A DNA stretch of 64,000 nt from Vagococcus luciliae (lineage in GTDB: Bacteria; Bacillota; Bacilli; Lactobacillales; Vagococcaceae), in the NCBI RefSeq assembly GCF_024637875.1, contig NZ_CP102451.1:933001-997000 (forward strand), read 5' to 3'. Position numbers and translations under genes: made by a program. The first letter of the stretch is position 1. Each line of letters begins with the position of its first letter. Of this stretch, positions 25,440-34,692 are shown one piece after another. Below the pieces are notes generated by a model. The model was given only the letters and a program-made list of their open reading frames with translations, ran no database searches and was not told the DNA's origin.

Positions 25440-26199
25440 ATATGTTTACCATAATTAATTGTTGCTTTTGATAGACAGCTAATTCAAAGATGCCGTTTTT
25501 AATTAATAAGTTTTTCATTTCTTTAAATCCTAATTCATAATCTTCTGCAACATGGGCGTCAGATCCTAAAGTGAATAATTTTCCTCCTAAAGAGATGTAT
25601 AAAGGAATCGCATATTCATAAAGCTCTTTGTTACCATACTTGATAAAACTTTTAGCATTTAGTTCAAAGGCAATATTTTTTTCTATGATGTTTTTAAAAA
25701 TATTAACTAAATAAGGTTCAGCTATTAGTCTAAACGCATTAACGGATAAATTAAGTCGCCTCACACCATAATCAAAGTGTGTCAAGATATTACAAAATTT
25801 AGCTGATTTAACAGCATCTAACATTCTAGAATAGTAATCATTGCTTAAAACATCGTCATCCATATAATCAAATACTCCATTTTGGTGAATACTAAGTAAA
25901 ATAACGCCGTATTCTTTGCCTTTTAGAAAATCGTTAAGTAATGTAGCTTGAGTATTGACATAACCTATTTCTATTCCTTTGAGAAGGTTGGTATGAGTGT
26001 TAAGAGACAGGCGGTTAATTTCTTCACTGTATAGGTGGTAATCAGGAATACTGTCTTTGCCATTGACACAGGGGTTCTTTAAATCTAGGTGTTCAGTTGT
26101 AACGAAAAAGTCAGGTGAGTAAGTGTTTAAATAATTTTCAAATGATTCCTCCGAGTCAAATGAATGATGAGTATGTAAATGTTGGTCCTAATAATTCAT
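25438..26199 (-). pseudogene. PHP-domain phosphoesterase (histidinol-phosphatase-like) with amber codon at position 4
   Basis: An ATG at 26199 has AGAGGGA six bases upstream and reads Met-Asn-Tyr, then TAG, then DQHLHTHHSFDSEESFENYL and onward without another stop to 25438 (253 codons). HLHTHHSFD is the PHP metal-binding motif, HFDYGVRR and SDAHVAEDYELGF are later metal-site motifs, so the body of the gene looks intact and under selection. The first in-frame start codon after the TAG is ATG 25863, which would give only the last 141 residues, without the first metal motif. It may be a recent nonsense mutation, a sequencing error, or a case of suppression. PHP proteins of this size act as histidinol-phosphatases or related phosphoesterases. 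Confidence 0.8.
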
Positions 26200-26263
26200 A
26201 CAAAGTCCCTCTTTTAAGTTAATATAAAAGCTTTAAAATTGGAGTACCCATTTTTAAAGCTTT

Positions 26264-27442
26264 TTAAATATTTCGATAAGTTGTAACGAGTTGATTTTTT
26301 CCAATTTTTTTTGCTTTATAAAGCATGCTATCAGCTAATTTGAACATATCTTCAGTACTAAAATTTTTATTTTTAATACTTGTTTTTTTTATAATAGCTA
26401 AACCGCAAGATATTTCTATTGGAATCGTTAAGTTTTCATAAATACAAGGAGTTTGGTTTATTTGTATTAATTTTTTTTCGATAAACTCTTCAGGCTGAAT
26501 TATAGGTGATTTAAAAATCATCGCGAATTCATCTCCTCCGATTCGACAAATTCTAGGAGATTCTAGAGATGGCTTATCTAGTGTTAATAGATTAGCAATA
26601 TGAATTAAAACCTGGTCTCCAGCTAAGTGACCATGGTGATCGTTGATCTTTTTAAAATTATCAATATCTAATATGGCAACTCCACAAGTTGCTTGGTTCA
26701 TAATTAAATCATGGTAAACATGATCTAAGAAAAAATAGAATGATTCTTTATTGTATAACTTTGTAAGATGGTCATAAATTGATGACGTTCGATAAACATG
26801 AATTGTTTTGGAAATTGAAATAGATGAATCAATTAACCATGCTGTAAATAAAAAGACTAATGAAAAAATCATAATGTATGATAAAACATTAATTAATACT
26901 TTAATCGACGTAGGTGGAGAAAAAAGGATACAAAATGTCCCTAATCGAATTGACAAGGCTACGACAAGAAAAATTAAAACTGATTTTTTTTGTGAAAAAT
27001 GTTGTTTCTTTATGATAGTAGCTAAAATAACGAGTGAAATAGTCAGAAAAATATTATTAAAAATTTCATACATATGTGCACTTCTAAGGCTGTATTGGAT
27101 TAGTTTTAAAATAATCAGTGTGCCACCGTTAAATACTCCTATTAATGTTGAACCATAATAAATAGAAAAAAAGATGGGCAAATATCTAACATCAACGCTG
27201 ATTCCACCATATAAAGGAACGGGTATTTTATTTAATGAAATAAAAAAACAGAGTATGCCTACAATGATTCCTAAAAAAATTTGATGGTTTTTAGATAGCA
27301 AAAGACGACCGGTTTGATTCATAAAATCTGAGTCAACTTGATTATCCGTCAAAGATTGTCTAACGGATAGAAAATAAAGAGTCAATGCAGTACTAACGAT
27401 GATAGACAAGTTGATTAAAATAGCATTAACAAAATCTAACAT
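26264..27442 (-). CDS. Membrane-bound diguanylate cyclase (5TM-LYT sensor plus GGDEF)
   Basis: A 392-residue protein. The N-terminal half has about six hydrophobic helices with VPLYGGISVDVRYLPIFFS, then a stretch like YYGSTLIGVFNGG, matching LytS/YhcK-type 5TM sensor domains. The C-terminal half is a GGDEF domain with DHLTKLYNKESF, DIDNFKKINDHHGH and an intact GGDEF at about 302-306, so it should make cyclic di-GMP. No RxxD inhibitory site is seen five residues before GGDEF. No EAL or PilZ gene is in the window. It lies 11 bases after the Mga-like gene and is probably its operon partner. GGDEF proteins are infrequent in Lactobacillales. Confidence 0.9.
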   Translation of the reverse strand: MLDFVNAILINLSIIVSTALTLYFLSVRQSLTDNQVDSDFMNQTGRLLLSKNHQIFLGIIVGILCFFISLNKIPVPLYGGISVDVRYLPIFFSIYYGSTLIGVFNGGTLIILKLIQYSLRSAHMYEIFNNIFLTISLVILATIIKKQHFSQKKSVLIFLVVALSIRLGTFCILFSPPTSIKVLINVLSYIMIFSLVFLFTAWLIDSSISISKTIHVYRTSSIYDHLTKLYNKESFYFFLDHVYHDLIMNQATCGVAILDIDNFKKINDHHGHLAGDQVLIHIANLLTLDKPSLESPRICRIGGDEFAMIFKSPIIQPEEFIEKKLIQINQTPCIYENLTIPIEISCGLAIIKKTSIKNKNFSTEDMFKLADSMLYKAKKIGKNQLVTTYRNI

Positions 27443-27453
27443 GTGTAAAACTC

Positions 27454-28959
27454 CTAGTAATAATTATTATTTAAGTAAGTAACTACTTTTTCATCTAGTT
27501 GATGAGTATTGTTAATTGCTCGTCTGATTGTCCCCCAATCTGAATTTGATGGAATATCATCAATAACAACTAGTTTATCTTGCGGTAATATTTCAGAGTC
27601 AAATGTACTAACAATAATATCGTAAGATTGAAAATATTCTTTTGGAATATCATCAATAAAAATAACAGATTGAGTATATGGTTCAATGATGGCTTTATTA
27701 TCAAAGTTTTTTTGAATCATTTTAGATAAGAAGTCTGAGTGATCATGCCCTAGACTACTCATAACAAGAATTTTAGCTTTTTGTTTTTTATTTTCTAATA
27801 ATGTTGGTAAATCCGTCCATTGAATCATGATTGTACAAAGCACCTCATAAAAATAATCAGTATGCCAGGGGAAGTTAGTTGATTTTTCTAATTTGATTAA
27901 TTCTTGTTCAATCACGAGTGCCATGGTAGGAAATAATTTTTTGATTGCTATAGCGTTATAAAATTTTTTATTAAAAATAACATAATTTGGATAGGGATAG
28001 ATTGTATGTTTTAAATAAGTATGTTTCATTGAATTCTCAATTTTATCAGATAACTGATTGGTTAGAGTGAAATCAAACACATTTCGAATATTTTTCATTA
28101 AGTGCTTAATTTCTTTTGTAACGTGTAGATATTCTTCTTCAGAATGCCAATTAATTAAATGATAATATAGTGAAAACATCAAATCGTAGATTAGTTGATC
28201 ATTAATTAATAAGCCATAGTCTCTAGCAATATCAGCTAAGTCATCTGCATTGCGATTAAGTGAATGATACATCTCTTTTGTAAAGATATTTTTGTCGTAT
28301 CCTTCGATAAAAAATTCTTGGCTTTGACGAGTTAGTGATATACAAAGGAGATAACTAATGAGTAGCATATCTTTCTCAGAAACATCTTCATTAAAATATT
28401 CTACAATATCTTTCACAAATTGAATGGTTTTTTTCTTATTAGAAGGAAAAGGCCACTCATTAATTTGATATGCTTCGAAAAAATAGTTTGTATAGAAAAA
28501 TCGAACAAAAAACTCATCTTTTCCAATCACACGGCACGGTTTCTTTTCAAGAGTAAGTCCATATTTTTTTAATGATTTTGAAATATCCCCTGTGATCCTA
28601 TATAAGGAAGACTCGCTGATAAATAGCTTTTCTCCCCATTTTTCTATACTAAGTGTGGTGTCAAAAAAAACAGATTCAATTAAACGAAAAGCTTCTGAAT
28701 TTTTTAGGACATATCGATAAACGACCTCAATATGACTACTGGGTTGTGTTTGTAAACGTACCCCATTTTTTTTAGATGTTTCAATGAGTAGATGTGGGTA
28801 CCAATTTTCTTTTAAATAACTCACATCATTATTTATTGTTCTTAACGAGGCATTATTACTTTTTGCCAATTCATTAGAGCTGATCCAATCAGAGACTTCA
28901 TTGAGTTGTTCAAGTATGTGAAGTCGTCTCTGAGTGGGAGTATCTAGAAGTTCGCGCAT
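27454..28959 (-). CDS. Mga/AtxA-like transcriptional regulator
   Basis: A 501-residue regulator. The N-terminus has two helix-turn-helix domains: about 9-65 (RRLHILEQLNEVSDWISSNE, then RTINNDVSYLKENW) and about 100-150 (FISESSLYRITGDISKSLKK). PRD-like helical regions follow, then a C-terminal EIIB-like fold (about 395-495, AKILVMSSLGHDHSDFLSK). This is the layout of Mga and AtxA virulence regulators, whose PRD domains can be phosphorylated by the PTS. It may control the surface adhesin, but no direct link is visible. Start ATG at 28959 with AGGAAT upstream. The GGDEF gene follows in the same direction. Confidence 0.88.
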   Translation of the reverse strand: MRELLDTPTQRRLHILEQLNEVSDWISSNELAKSNNASLRTINNDVSYLKENWYPHLLIETSKKNGVRLQTQPSSHIEVVYRYVLKNSEAFRLIESVFFDTTLSIEKWGEKLFISESSLYRITGDISKSLKKYGLTLEKKPCRVIGKDEFFVRFFYTNYFFEAYQINEWPFPSNKKKTIQFVKDIVEYFNEDVSEKDMLLISYLLCISLTRQSQEFFIEGYDKNIFTKEMYHSLNRNADDLADIARDYGLLINDQLIYDLMFSLYYHLINWHSEEEYLHVTKEIKHLMKNIRNVFDFTLTNQLSDKIENSMKHTYLKHTIYPYPNYVIFNKKFYNAIAIKKLFPTMALVIEQELIKLEKSTNFPWHTDYFYEVLCTIMIQWTDLPTLLENKKQKAKILVMSSLGHDHSDFLSKMIQKNFDNKAIIEPYTQSVIFIDDIPKEYFQSYDIIVSTFDSEILPQDKLVVIDDIPSNSDWGTIRRAINNTHQLDEKVVTYLNNNYY

Positions 28960-29157
28960 AGATGTATTCCTTTCATATGAAGTTTATTTATAATAGTCAC
29001 GTGGTTATTAGGATTAAAGATAACCTTACCTTATAAAGATACCTTATTTTGTATAAAAAATCTACTTAACGAAAATGCCCATGTAGAATATTAAGAATTT
29101 ATTAAAACACTATTAAGTAGAGGATTTCTACTACTAAATTTCATTTAATTTATAAAC

Positions 29158-29181
29158 GTTTTTTATAAAATCTGTTACAAT
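29158..29181 (+). promoter_or_regulatory. Possible extended -10 promoter of the zinc peptidase gene
   Basis: TGTTACAAT (29173-29181) is an extended -10 element; the -35 region is poor. Confidence 0.4.
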
Positions 29182-29214
29182 GTTATTGAGACAATAATAA
29201 GGGGGTATAGAAAT

Positions 29215-29913
29215 ATGTTTTATCCATTTTTTGATAGCACCTATATATTGGTGATTATTGGTATGTTGTTATCAATGGTAGCATCTAGTTATGTTAATAG
29301 CACTTACCGAAAATTTGACAAAGTGATGAATAGAAAAGGGTACACAGCAACAGATGTTGCTCGTTTGATTTTACAAGACTCTGGTATCCATAATGTTGGT
29401 GTACAACAAATATCAGGAGACTTGACGGATAATTACAATTCAAGTACGAAAATACTTAGTTTATCACAAACTGTAGCAGATTCAAGATCAGTTGCAGCGA
29501 TTGGTGTCGCCGCCCATGAATGTGGACACGCTGTTCAAGATCAAAAACATTATGCTCCATTAAAATTAAGGATTGCGATGGTTCCAGTCGTTAACTTTGG
29601 CGCTAAAATATCTATTCCATTAATTTTAATTGGTGCCATATTTTTTAGTGCCACACCAGCATTAGTGACGATAGGGTTGTGGTGTTTTGCGTTAACTTTT
29701 CTTTTTCAAGTTGTGACCTTACCAGTAGAGTTCAATGCTTCACGACGAGCATTAGCTATATTAAGTGAGAATCATATTTTAGAAGATGATGAATTAGTTA
29801 TGGCTAAAAAAGTATTAACAGCTGCAGCTTTAACTTATGTCGCAGCAGCTGTAGCATCACTTTTACAAGTGTTACGTCTATTTTTATTATTTGGAAACAA
29901 TAATAGAAACTAG
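29215..29913 (+). CDS. YugP-type membrane zinc metallopeptidase
   Basis: A 232-residue membrane protein with an N-terminal helix, the zinc-binding HECGH at about residues 101-105 (VAAHECGHAVQDQ) and three or four later helices. The pattern fits the neutral zinc metallopeptidase family of Bacillus YugP (DUF/Zn_peptidase_2). Its substrate is not known. GGGGGT lies eight bases before the ATG. The last four bases overlap the end of the convergent PucR-type gene, and no terminator separates them. Confidence 0.88.
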   Translation: MFYPFFDSTYILVIIGMLLSMVASSYVNSTYRKFDKVMNRKGYTATDVARLILQDSGIHNVGVQQISGDLTDNYNSSTKILSLSQTVADSRSVAAIGVAAHECGHAVQDQKHYAPLKLRIAMVPVVNFGAKISIPLILIGAIFFSATPALVTIGLWCFALTFLFQVVTLPVEFNASRRALAILSENHILEDDELVMAKKVLTAAALTYVAAAVASLLQVLRLFLLFGNNNRN

Positions 29914-30770
29914 AGCGACAGTACCCATAAGTAACACAGAGTTAGTTCAGTCATATTTTTGAGAGAAATACCTGTTTGTTCCGAAAACTTATCAAGTTTA
30001 TATTGTAAAGTATTTCGATGAGTATAGAGCTTCTTGGCGCTGGAGGTAATATTACCTTTTTCATTCCATAATGTTTTAATCATTAGAATAGTATCTTTAT
30101 CAAAAATAGTCGATGGGTATAATTTAGTCATTAAGGGACTTTCCTTAATGGCTTTTTTTGTTAGGTATTCTAATGCGACATCTTCAAAAATGAAAACATC
30201 ATTTGGATGATAATTATAAACAAATTTATTAAAAATTATTTTTTCTTCTTTAAAACAGGTAATGAATTCTGGAGAAATCTGATAAAATTGACCAATAAAA
30301 GCTGTTGTTTGTATCAAAAATTCACTTTCCAAAGTTAGAAGCATAGCTTTAATATCTTGAACAGAATAGGAAACAGAGGTTCGTTTTTCAATTAAAATAG
30401 CGGACGTTTCATCAATAAAAAATGAATCAACGATAGAATCAAACAGTTTTGAAAAATGAGTAAGCCAAGATTTTTTATTAACTGAATCTTTTCTTATTTT
30501 AATCTGAATGATACGATAATAGTCAGGTGAAGTAGGTATTTCAGCTTGATTAAATAAATAATCATACCAAAGATGACCGCCAATTTTTTTTGTTAAAGGT
30601 TGTTTGATTAATAGTTCAGTTAGTAGGGTTTCTTCCCTAGGTGAGATGTCTTGTTTTGAAATGTAAAAGAATTCATTATTAATAGGAATTATCAACTCAG
30701 TTGATTCATTGTGATACGCTGAGTTGAAATAACCATTAGGAAAAAGAGTTTGAAGTAGTTGTTTATTCAA
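29910..30770 (-). CDS. PucR/CdaR-type transcriptional regulator
   Basis: A 286-residue protein. The C-terminal 55 residues (LWNEKGNITSSAKKLYTHRN, then LQYKLDKFSEQTGISL) are a PucR/CdaR-type helix-turn-helix. The N-terminal 220 residues are not recognised and may form a sensor domain. Such regulators usually control purine, sugar acid or amino acid catabolism. Start is a TTG with AAAGGA nine bases upstream. It is divergent from tadA and convergent with the zinc peptidase gene, so its target is not evident. Confidence 0.75.
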   Translation of the reverse strand: MNKQLLQTLFPNGYFNSAYHNESTELIIPINNEFFYISKQDISPREETLLTELLIKQPLTKKIGGHLWYDYLFNQAEIPTSPDYYRIIQIKIRKDSVNKKSWLTHFSKLFDSIVDSFFIDETSAILIEKRTSVSYSVQDIKAMLLTLESEFLIQTTAFIGQFYQISPEFITCFKEEKIIFNKFVYNYHPNDVFIFEDVALEYLTKKAIKESPLMTKLYPSTIFDKDTILMIKTLWNEKGNITSSAKKLYTHRNTLQYKLDKFSEQTGISLKNMTELTLCYLWVLSL

Positions 30771-30854
30771 ATTAAATCATCCTTTATTTTATGTTAAAGT
30801 TATTCTAACATAAAACCAAAGCTTAAAATCATCTTTTCATAGAGGGGTTAAAAA

Positions 30855-31385
30855 ATGTTAGAGAAGTTAAATAAATTATCAGAACAAGAAAAAAAATATT
30901 ATATGAATGAAGCATTATTAGAGGCTCAAAAAGCTAATATGATGGGGGAAGTTCCTATTGGGGCAGTAGTTATTTTAGATGGAAAAATCATAGGGCGTGG
31001 ACATAATGTACGTGAATTTTCACAAGATGCTACAACACATGCCGAAATGATTGCCATAAGAGAAGCAAACAGACAAGTGGAGAGCTGGCGATTAGAAAAA
31101 GCTCACTTGTTTGTCACTCTTGAACCTTGCCCAATGTGTAGCGGAGCAATTCTTTTATCAAGGATAGAAAACGTTTATTTTGGAGCGATGGATCCAAAAG
31201 GTGGCACAGTAGGTTCTTTGATGAATTTATTGCAAGATAGTCGCTTTAATCATGAGTGTTACGTCGAACAAGGGATTTTAGAAGAGGAATGTAGTGCAAT
31301 ATTAACCCATTTTTTTAAAGAAATAAGAAAAAGAAAGAAAGAAGCAAAAAAGACTAGTAATCTATTAAAAAATGTTGTACAATAA
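30855..31385 (+). CDS. tadA: tRNA-specific adenosine deaminase
   Basis: A 176-residue deaminase that converts A34 to inosine in tRNA-Arg(ACG). The zinc site is complete: THAEMIAI (His ligand about 62 and proton-shuttle Glu) and EPCPMCSGAI (two Cys ligands). The C-terminus is Lys-rich. GAGGGG lies before the ATG. It is followed immediately by the SRP RNA gene, a gene order common in Firmicutes. Confidence 0.96.
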   Translation: MLEKLNKLSEQEKKYYMNEALLEAQKANMMGEVPIGAVVILDGKIIGRGHNVREFSQDATTHAEMIAIREANRQVESWRLEKAHLFVTLEPCPMCSGAILLSRIENVYFGAMDPKGGTVGSLMNLLQDSRFNHECYVEQGILEEECSAILTHFFKEIRKRKKEAKKTSNLLKNVVQ

Positions 31386-31390
31386 TACAT

Positions 31391-31480
31391 GCCGTTATGG
31401 CTAGGACAATGGTGGACCGATGAAGCGTGTCAGATCTGGAAGGAAGCAGCACTAAGTTGGTGCCACCATGTGTCTGATTT
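31391..31480 (+). ncRNA. ffs: Signal recognition particle RNA (small bacterial type)
   Basis: The invariant SRP core is present: GTCAGATCTGGAAGGAAGCA at 31429-31448 followed by GC. The flanking arms AGGACAATGGTGG and CCACCATGTGTCT pair to extend the hairpin, as in 4.5S-type RNAs. The ends are approximate. The RNA binds Ffh for co-translational membrane targeting. It starts within about 10 bases of the tadA stop and has a short hairpin with eight T residues behind it. Confidence 0.88.
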
Positions 31481-31483
31481 TAT

Positions 31484-31508
31484 ATAGGTGCTAAGCCTAT
31501 TTTTTTTG
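31484..31508 (+). terminator. Terminator of the SRP RNA gene
   Basis: ATAGG and CCTAT pair around TGCTAAG and are followed by eight T residues. Short stem, strong T run. Confidence 0.6.
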
Positions 31509-31521
31509 CCTAAAATTAATA

Positions 31522-31557
31522 TAAAAAAATTGCCACAACGAGTTAATCGCTGTGGCA
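31522..31557 (-). terminator. Terminator of the cupin gene
   Basis: On the minus strand TGCCACA...TGTGGCA with an inner CGA/TCG pairing, followed by AATTTTTTT. Confidence 0.8.
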
Positions 31558-31570
31558 TTTGTTATATTAT

Positions 31571-31993
31571 TTAGTCTTCATTAGGGTCATCAATAGCATC
31601 TTGATGAGTTGGATGAATGGTTCCAGGTAAATGATCTGGACCAGCGTATAAAGTATAAAGTTTTAATGGTTTATCACCAATGTTTTCAACATTATGCCAC
31701 ATATCTGCCGGAACAAAAATGGCATCATCATCAGAAACTTTTTTAACAAATGTTAAATTATCTTCAGCATCTCCCATTTTACATAACCCTTTTCCTTCTT
31801 CAATACGTAAAAATTGATCAATACCATGGTGGACTTCTAAACCAATATCATCCCCAGGTTGAATGGACATTAAAGTCATTTGCATTTTTTTGCCTGTCCA
31901 TACAGTTGTACGGTAATTGTCATTTGCTAAGGTCCATTCTTCAACGTTTTCTACTACTGGTTTTTGTCCTCTGTCTGTAAAATCAAAACTCAT
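31571..31993 (-). CDS. Cupin-domain protein
   Basis: A 140-residue single-domain cupin. Motif 1 is visible as EVHHGIDQFLRIEEGKG and motif 2 as PADMWHNVENIGDKPLKLY, giving the usual His/Glu metal site. Small cupins of this type include metal-dependent dioxygenases, isomerases and binding proteins; function is unknown. Start ATG at 31993 with TTGGAGGA upstream. It stands alone, divergent from the first acyl-CoA dehydrogenase gene, so the roughly 275-bp gap between them holds both promoters. Confidence 0.85.
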   Translation of the reverse strand: MSFDFTDRGQKPVVENVEEWTLANDNYRTTVWTGKKMQMTLMSIQPGDDIGLEVHHGIDQFLRIEEGKGLCKMGDAEDNLTFVKKVSDDDAIFVPADMWHNVENIGDKPLKLYTLYAGPDHLPGTIHPTHQDAIDDPNED

Positions 31994-32153
31994 GATCTAT
32001 TCCTCCAATGCTATTTTATATGTCTATCATAACATAAAATAATTCGTTTACAAGTAATTATTGTTATTTGATAATTATTATAATCTAAAAAAAAGCAACT
32101 TTTATCATATAATAAAGAGAAAAAAACCAAATAATGTAAGGGTTTTATAAAAG

Positions 32154-32170
32154 TATTAATAAAACTAATA
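32154..32170 (+). promoter_or_regulatory. Candidate operator upstream of the first acyl-CoA dehydrogenase gene
   Basis: TATTAATAAAACTAATA matches the perfect dyad at 34694-34710 in 14 of 17 positions. It lies 101 bases upstream of the start codon. Confidence 0.5.
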
Positions 32171-32270
32171 GTTTACATAATTTTTGTTAAGTAGCAATGT
32201 TCGTGAAAACGGATTATTATTTGGTTGTAAGCAGGAAATAACAAAAAATAAATTTTTGGAGGAACACAAC

Positions 32271-33473
32271 ATGTCATATTTAGAAGAATTGAAAGAGTTT
32301 TATCCGTTAGATTTGTATGCCTTTTCAAGAGGGCTAACTGAAGGTGAATTCACTGTTCTTAAAAATTTACGAAAAGTTCTAGAAGAAAAAGTAAAACCAG
32401 TTGTTAATGAGCACTGGGAAAAAGCTGAATTCCCATTTGAAGCATTTGGTGAAATTGCTAAAGTTGGTGTAATGAACAGTCCATTATTATTTGAAGGACG
32501 CGAAGGAAAACGTAAACCAAGTGAATTATATAATGCCTTTTTATATTTAGAACTTGCTAAATTAGACGCTTCAATCGCAACATTCTATACAGTTCATGGT
32601 GGATTATGCTACAACACAATCTTAATGGGTGGTAGTGAAGAACAAATTGCTCATTACGCACCAAAAGTGGCGTCATTTGAATGGCAAGGATGTTTTGGTT
32701 TAACTGAACCAGATCATGGATCAGATATTGCTGGTGGACTTGCAACAACTGCTGAGAAAAAAGGCGACAAATGGGTTATCAACGGAGAAAAACGTTGGAT
32801 TGGTGGAGCAAACACTGCTGATATCTTACCAATTTTTGCTCGTGATACAGCTGATAATAAAATTAAGTGTTTCATCGTACCTGGTGGTTCAAAAGGACTT
32901 AGAGTTGATGTTATCCAAAATAAAGTAGCGTTAAGAGAAGTTCAAAACGGACATATCTACTTAGATAACGTTGAAGTTGATGACAGCACTCGTTTAGAAA
33001 ATGTTAATGGATTTAAAGATGTTGCTCGTATTTTACGTGCAACACGTGCGGACATCGCTCATTTAGCAATGGGTATGACTTATGGTTCATTAGAAGCTGC
33101 ACTTAAATATGTTAAAGAGCGTGACCAATTTGGTAAAAAAGTTTCTTCATTCCAATTAGTTCAAGAAAAATTAGCTCGTATGGAAGCAAACGTTGTCGCA
33201 ACATTAGCTTACTCTGCACAATTAGCTAACTTACAAGAACAAGGTGAATTCTTAGAAGAAAACTCTGCATTAGCTAAAATGCATAATGCTTTAAGAATGA
33301 GAGAAACAGTTGCTTTAGGTCGTGAAGTATGTGGTGGTAACGGAATTACATTAGAAACTGACGTAGCTCGTTTCTTCGCTGATGGTGAAGCAATTTACTC
33401 TTACGAAGGAACTCACGAAATCAACGCCCTAATCGTTGGCCGTTACTTAACAGGACAAGGTGCTTTCGTTTAA
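32271..33473 (+). CDS. Acyl-CoA dehydrogenase, glutaryl-CoA dehydrogenase-like
   Basis: A 400-residue flavoprotein dehydrogenase. FAD/substrate motifs are FGLTEPDHGSDIAGG and VINGEKRWIGGAN. The catalytic base Glu is at about 379 in YEGTHEINALIVGR, and that spacing and the ending TGQGAF resemble glutaryl-CoA dehydrogenases more than butyryl-CoA dehydrogenases. It could oxidise glutaryl-CoA or a short-chain acyl-CoA. The start is the ATG at 32271 after TTTGGAGGA; the frame is open 29 codons further up without a ribosome site. Codon use is strongly biased, as in pdhABCD, which suggests high expression. It is a single-gene unit ending in a strong terminator. No ETF genes are in the window. Confidence 0.9.
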   Translation: MSYLEELKEFYPLDLYAFSRGLTEGEFTVLKNLRKVLEEKVKPVVNEHWEKAEFPFEAFGEIAKVGVMNSPLLFEGREGKRKPSELYNAFLYLELAKLDASIATFYTVHGGLCYNTILMGGSEEQIAHYAPKVASFEWQGCFGLTEPDHGSDIAGGLATTAEKKGDKWVINGEKRWIGGANTADILPIFARDTADNKIKCFIVPGGSKGLRVDVIQNKVALREVQNGHIYLDNVEVDDSTRLENVNGFKDVARILRATRADIAHLAMGMTYGSLEAALKYVKERDQFGKKVSSFQLVQEKLARMEANVVATLAYSAQLANLQEQGEFLEENSALAKMHNALRMRETVALGREVCGGNGITLETDVARFFADGEAIYSYEGTHEINALIVGRYLTGQGAFV

Positions 33474-33528
33474 TTTTTAATTATCAATTTTCCAATTATC
33501 AATAAACTTTTGAATTAAATAAGAGTAT

Positions 33529-33567
33529 AAGCTGCTAAATTAGTCATGGATTTAGCAGCTTTTTTTG
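33529..33567 (+). terminator. Terminator after the first acyl-CoA dehydrogenase gene
   Basis: AAGCTGCTAAAT pairs perfectly with ATTTAGCAGCTT around a 9-nt loop, with T7 following. Confidence 0.92.
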
Positions 33568-33646
33568 TTGAATAAACGCTTTTATGTTGATATTTTTAAA
33601 GCGTGTGAGTATTCTTAAAGTAAAGAAAATAAAAGGGGTTAACAGA

Positions 33647-34549
33647 ATGGATATTCAACAGTTGTATTATTTTATGAATATTGTCGAGTGTGGTTGTAAT
33701 TTATCTTTAGCAGCAAAAAAAATTCATATTACACAATCTGCGTTGAGTCAGTTGATTATAAATTTTGAAGCCAATGAGGAATTGGTTTTGTTTTATCGAA
33801 AAAACGGTCGTTTAGATTCTCTTACACCAAGTGGAGAGAAATTATATGCTTACGCTCAACAAATTACTAAGTTACATGAGCAAATGAATGATATGGTAAG
33901 AAAAGAAGCAGCAAAACAAAAAGGCACCATCCGAATAGGATTACCTTCATTAATATTACGAATCTTTTTTTCATCGTTTTTCCCAAAATTTACTTTGGCC
34001 AACCCGGACATTCAAATTGAAATCATTGAAGGTGGGAGTAATCAATTAAGAAAAATGCTATTTCAAAATGATTTAGATTATGCAATATTAATTGAACCGA
34101 CTAGTTTAGATCCTAAAGCATTTGAAGAACATGTCATTCAAATTGATGAAATGACGGCGTTTGTGTATCATGATCATCCGCTTGCTTATAAAAAAATGTT
34201 GAATTGGGAAGATTTAGAACCTTATCCGATAGGGACTTTCAATGAGAGTTTTACCACAAATGAATTGGTTAGAAATAAATTAGCAGAAATAAAAAGTAAA
34301 GCAAAAATTATGTTTCAATCCTCTTCATGGGACTATTTAGTTGAAGCAACTCAAGAATCTAAAATTGTTACAATTCTACCTTCTCCAATTGAGAGAACAA
34401 TGGATAAAACGTTGTTTAAAGAGATTCCATTTAAGGACCCAATTCCGTTTAATGTATTACTTTGTAGACCAATAAAAGCGACTTATTCTGAAGTTGAAAG
34501 TAAAGTATATGAATCCATTCTTAGTTACTTTTATCAACCAATGATTTAA
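33647..34549 (+). CDS. LysR-type transcriptional regulator
   Basis: A 300-residue LysR regulator. The N-terminal winged helix (MDIQQLYYFMNIVECGCNLS, then AAKKIHITQSALSQLI) is followed by a two-lobed effector domain from about residue 88 (KGTIRIGLPSLILRIF). I start it at the ATG at 33647 behind AAAAGGGG; an open extension of 21 codons has no ribosome site. It sits between the first dehydrogenase gene and the thiolase operon, all in one direction, with terminators on both sides. It is the obvious candidate regulator of both. The dyad TTAGTTTAACTAA at the thiolase promoter fits the T-N11-A form of LysR boxes. The effector is unknown, perhaps an acyl-CoA. Confidence 0.92.
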   Translation: MDIQQLYYFMNIVECGCNLSLAAKKIHITQSALSQLIINFEANEELVLFYRKNGRLDSLTPSGEKLYAYAQQITKLHEQMNDMVRKEAAKQKGTIRIGLPSLILRIFFSSFFPKFTLANPDIQIEIIEGGSNQLRKMLFQNDLDYAILIEPTSLDPKAFEEHVIQIDEMTAFVYHDHPLAYKKMLNWEDLEPYPIGTFNESFTTNELVRNKLAEIKSKAKIMFQSSSWDYLVEATQESKIVTILPSPIERTMDKTLFKEIPFKDPIPFNVLLCRPIKATYSEVESKVYESILSYFYQPMI

Positions 34550-34557
34550 TTTTGTAG

Positions 34558-34589
34558 AAACATGACTCTTTTTGATTCATGTTTTTTTT
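34558..34589 (+). terminator. Terminator after the LysR gene
   Basis: AAACATGA pairs with TCATGTTT around an 11-nt loop, followed by a run of T residues. Confidence 0.8.
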
Positions 34590-34692
34590 ATTAAAATAAA
34601 AAATTATCAAATGTTAAAAGAAAATTATACTTATTATGCTAATATTTAGTGAAAGATCCCATAAAAACCATGTTTAATAAGGTTTTTAAAGT

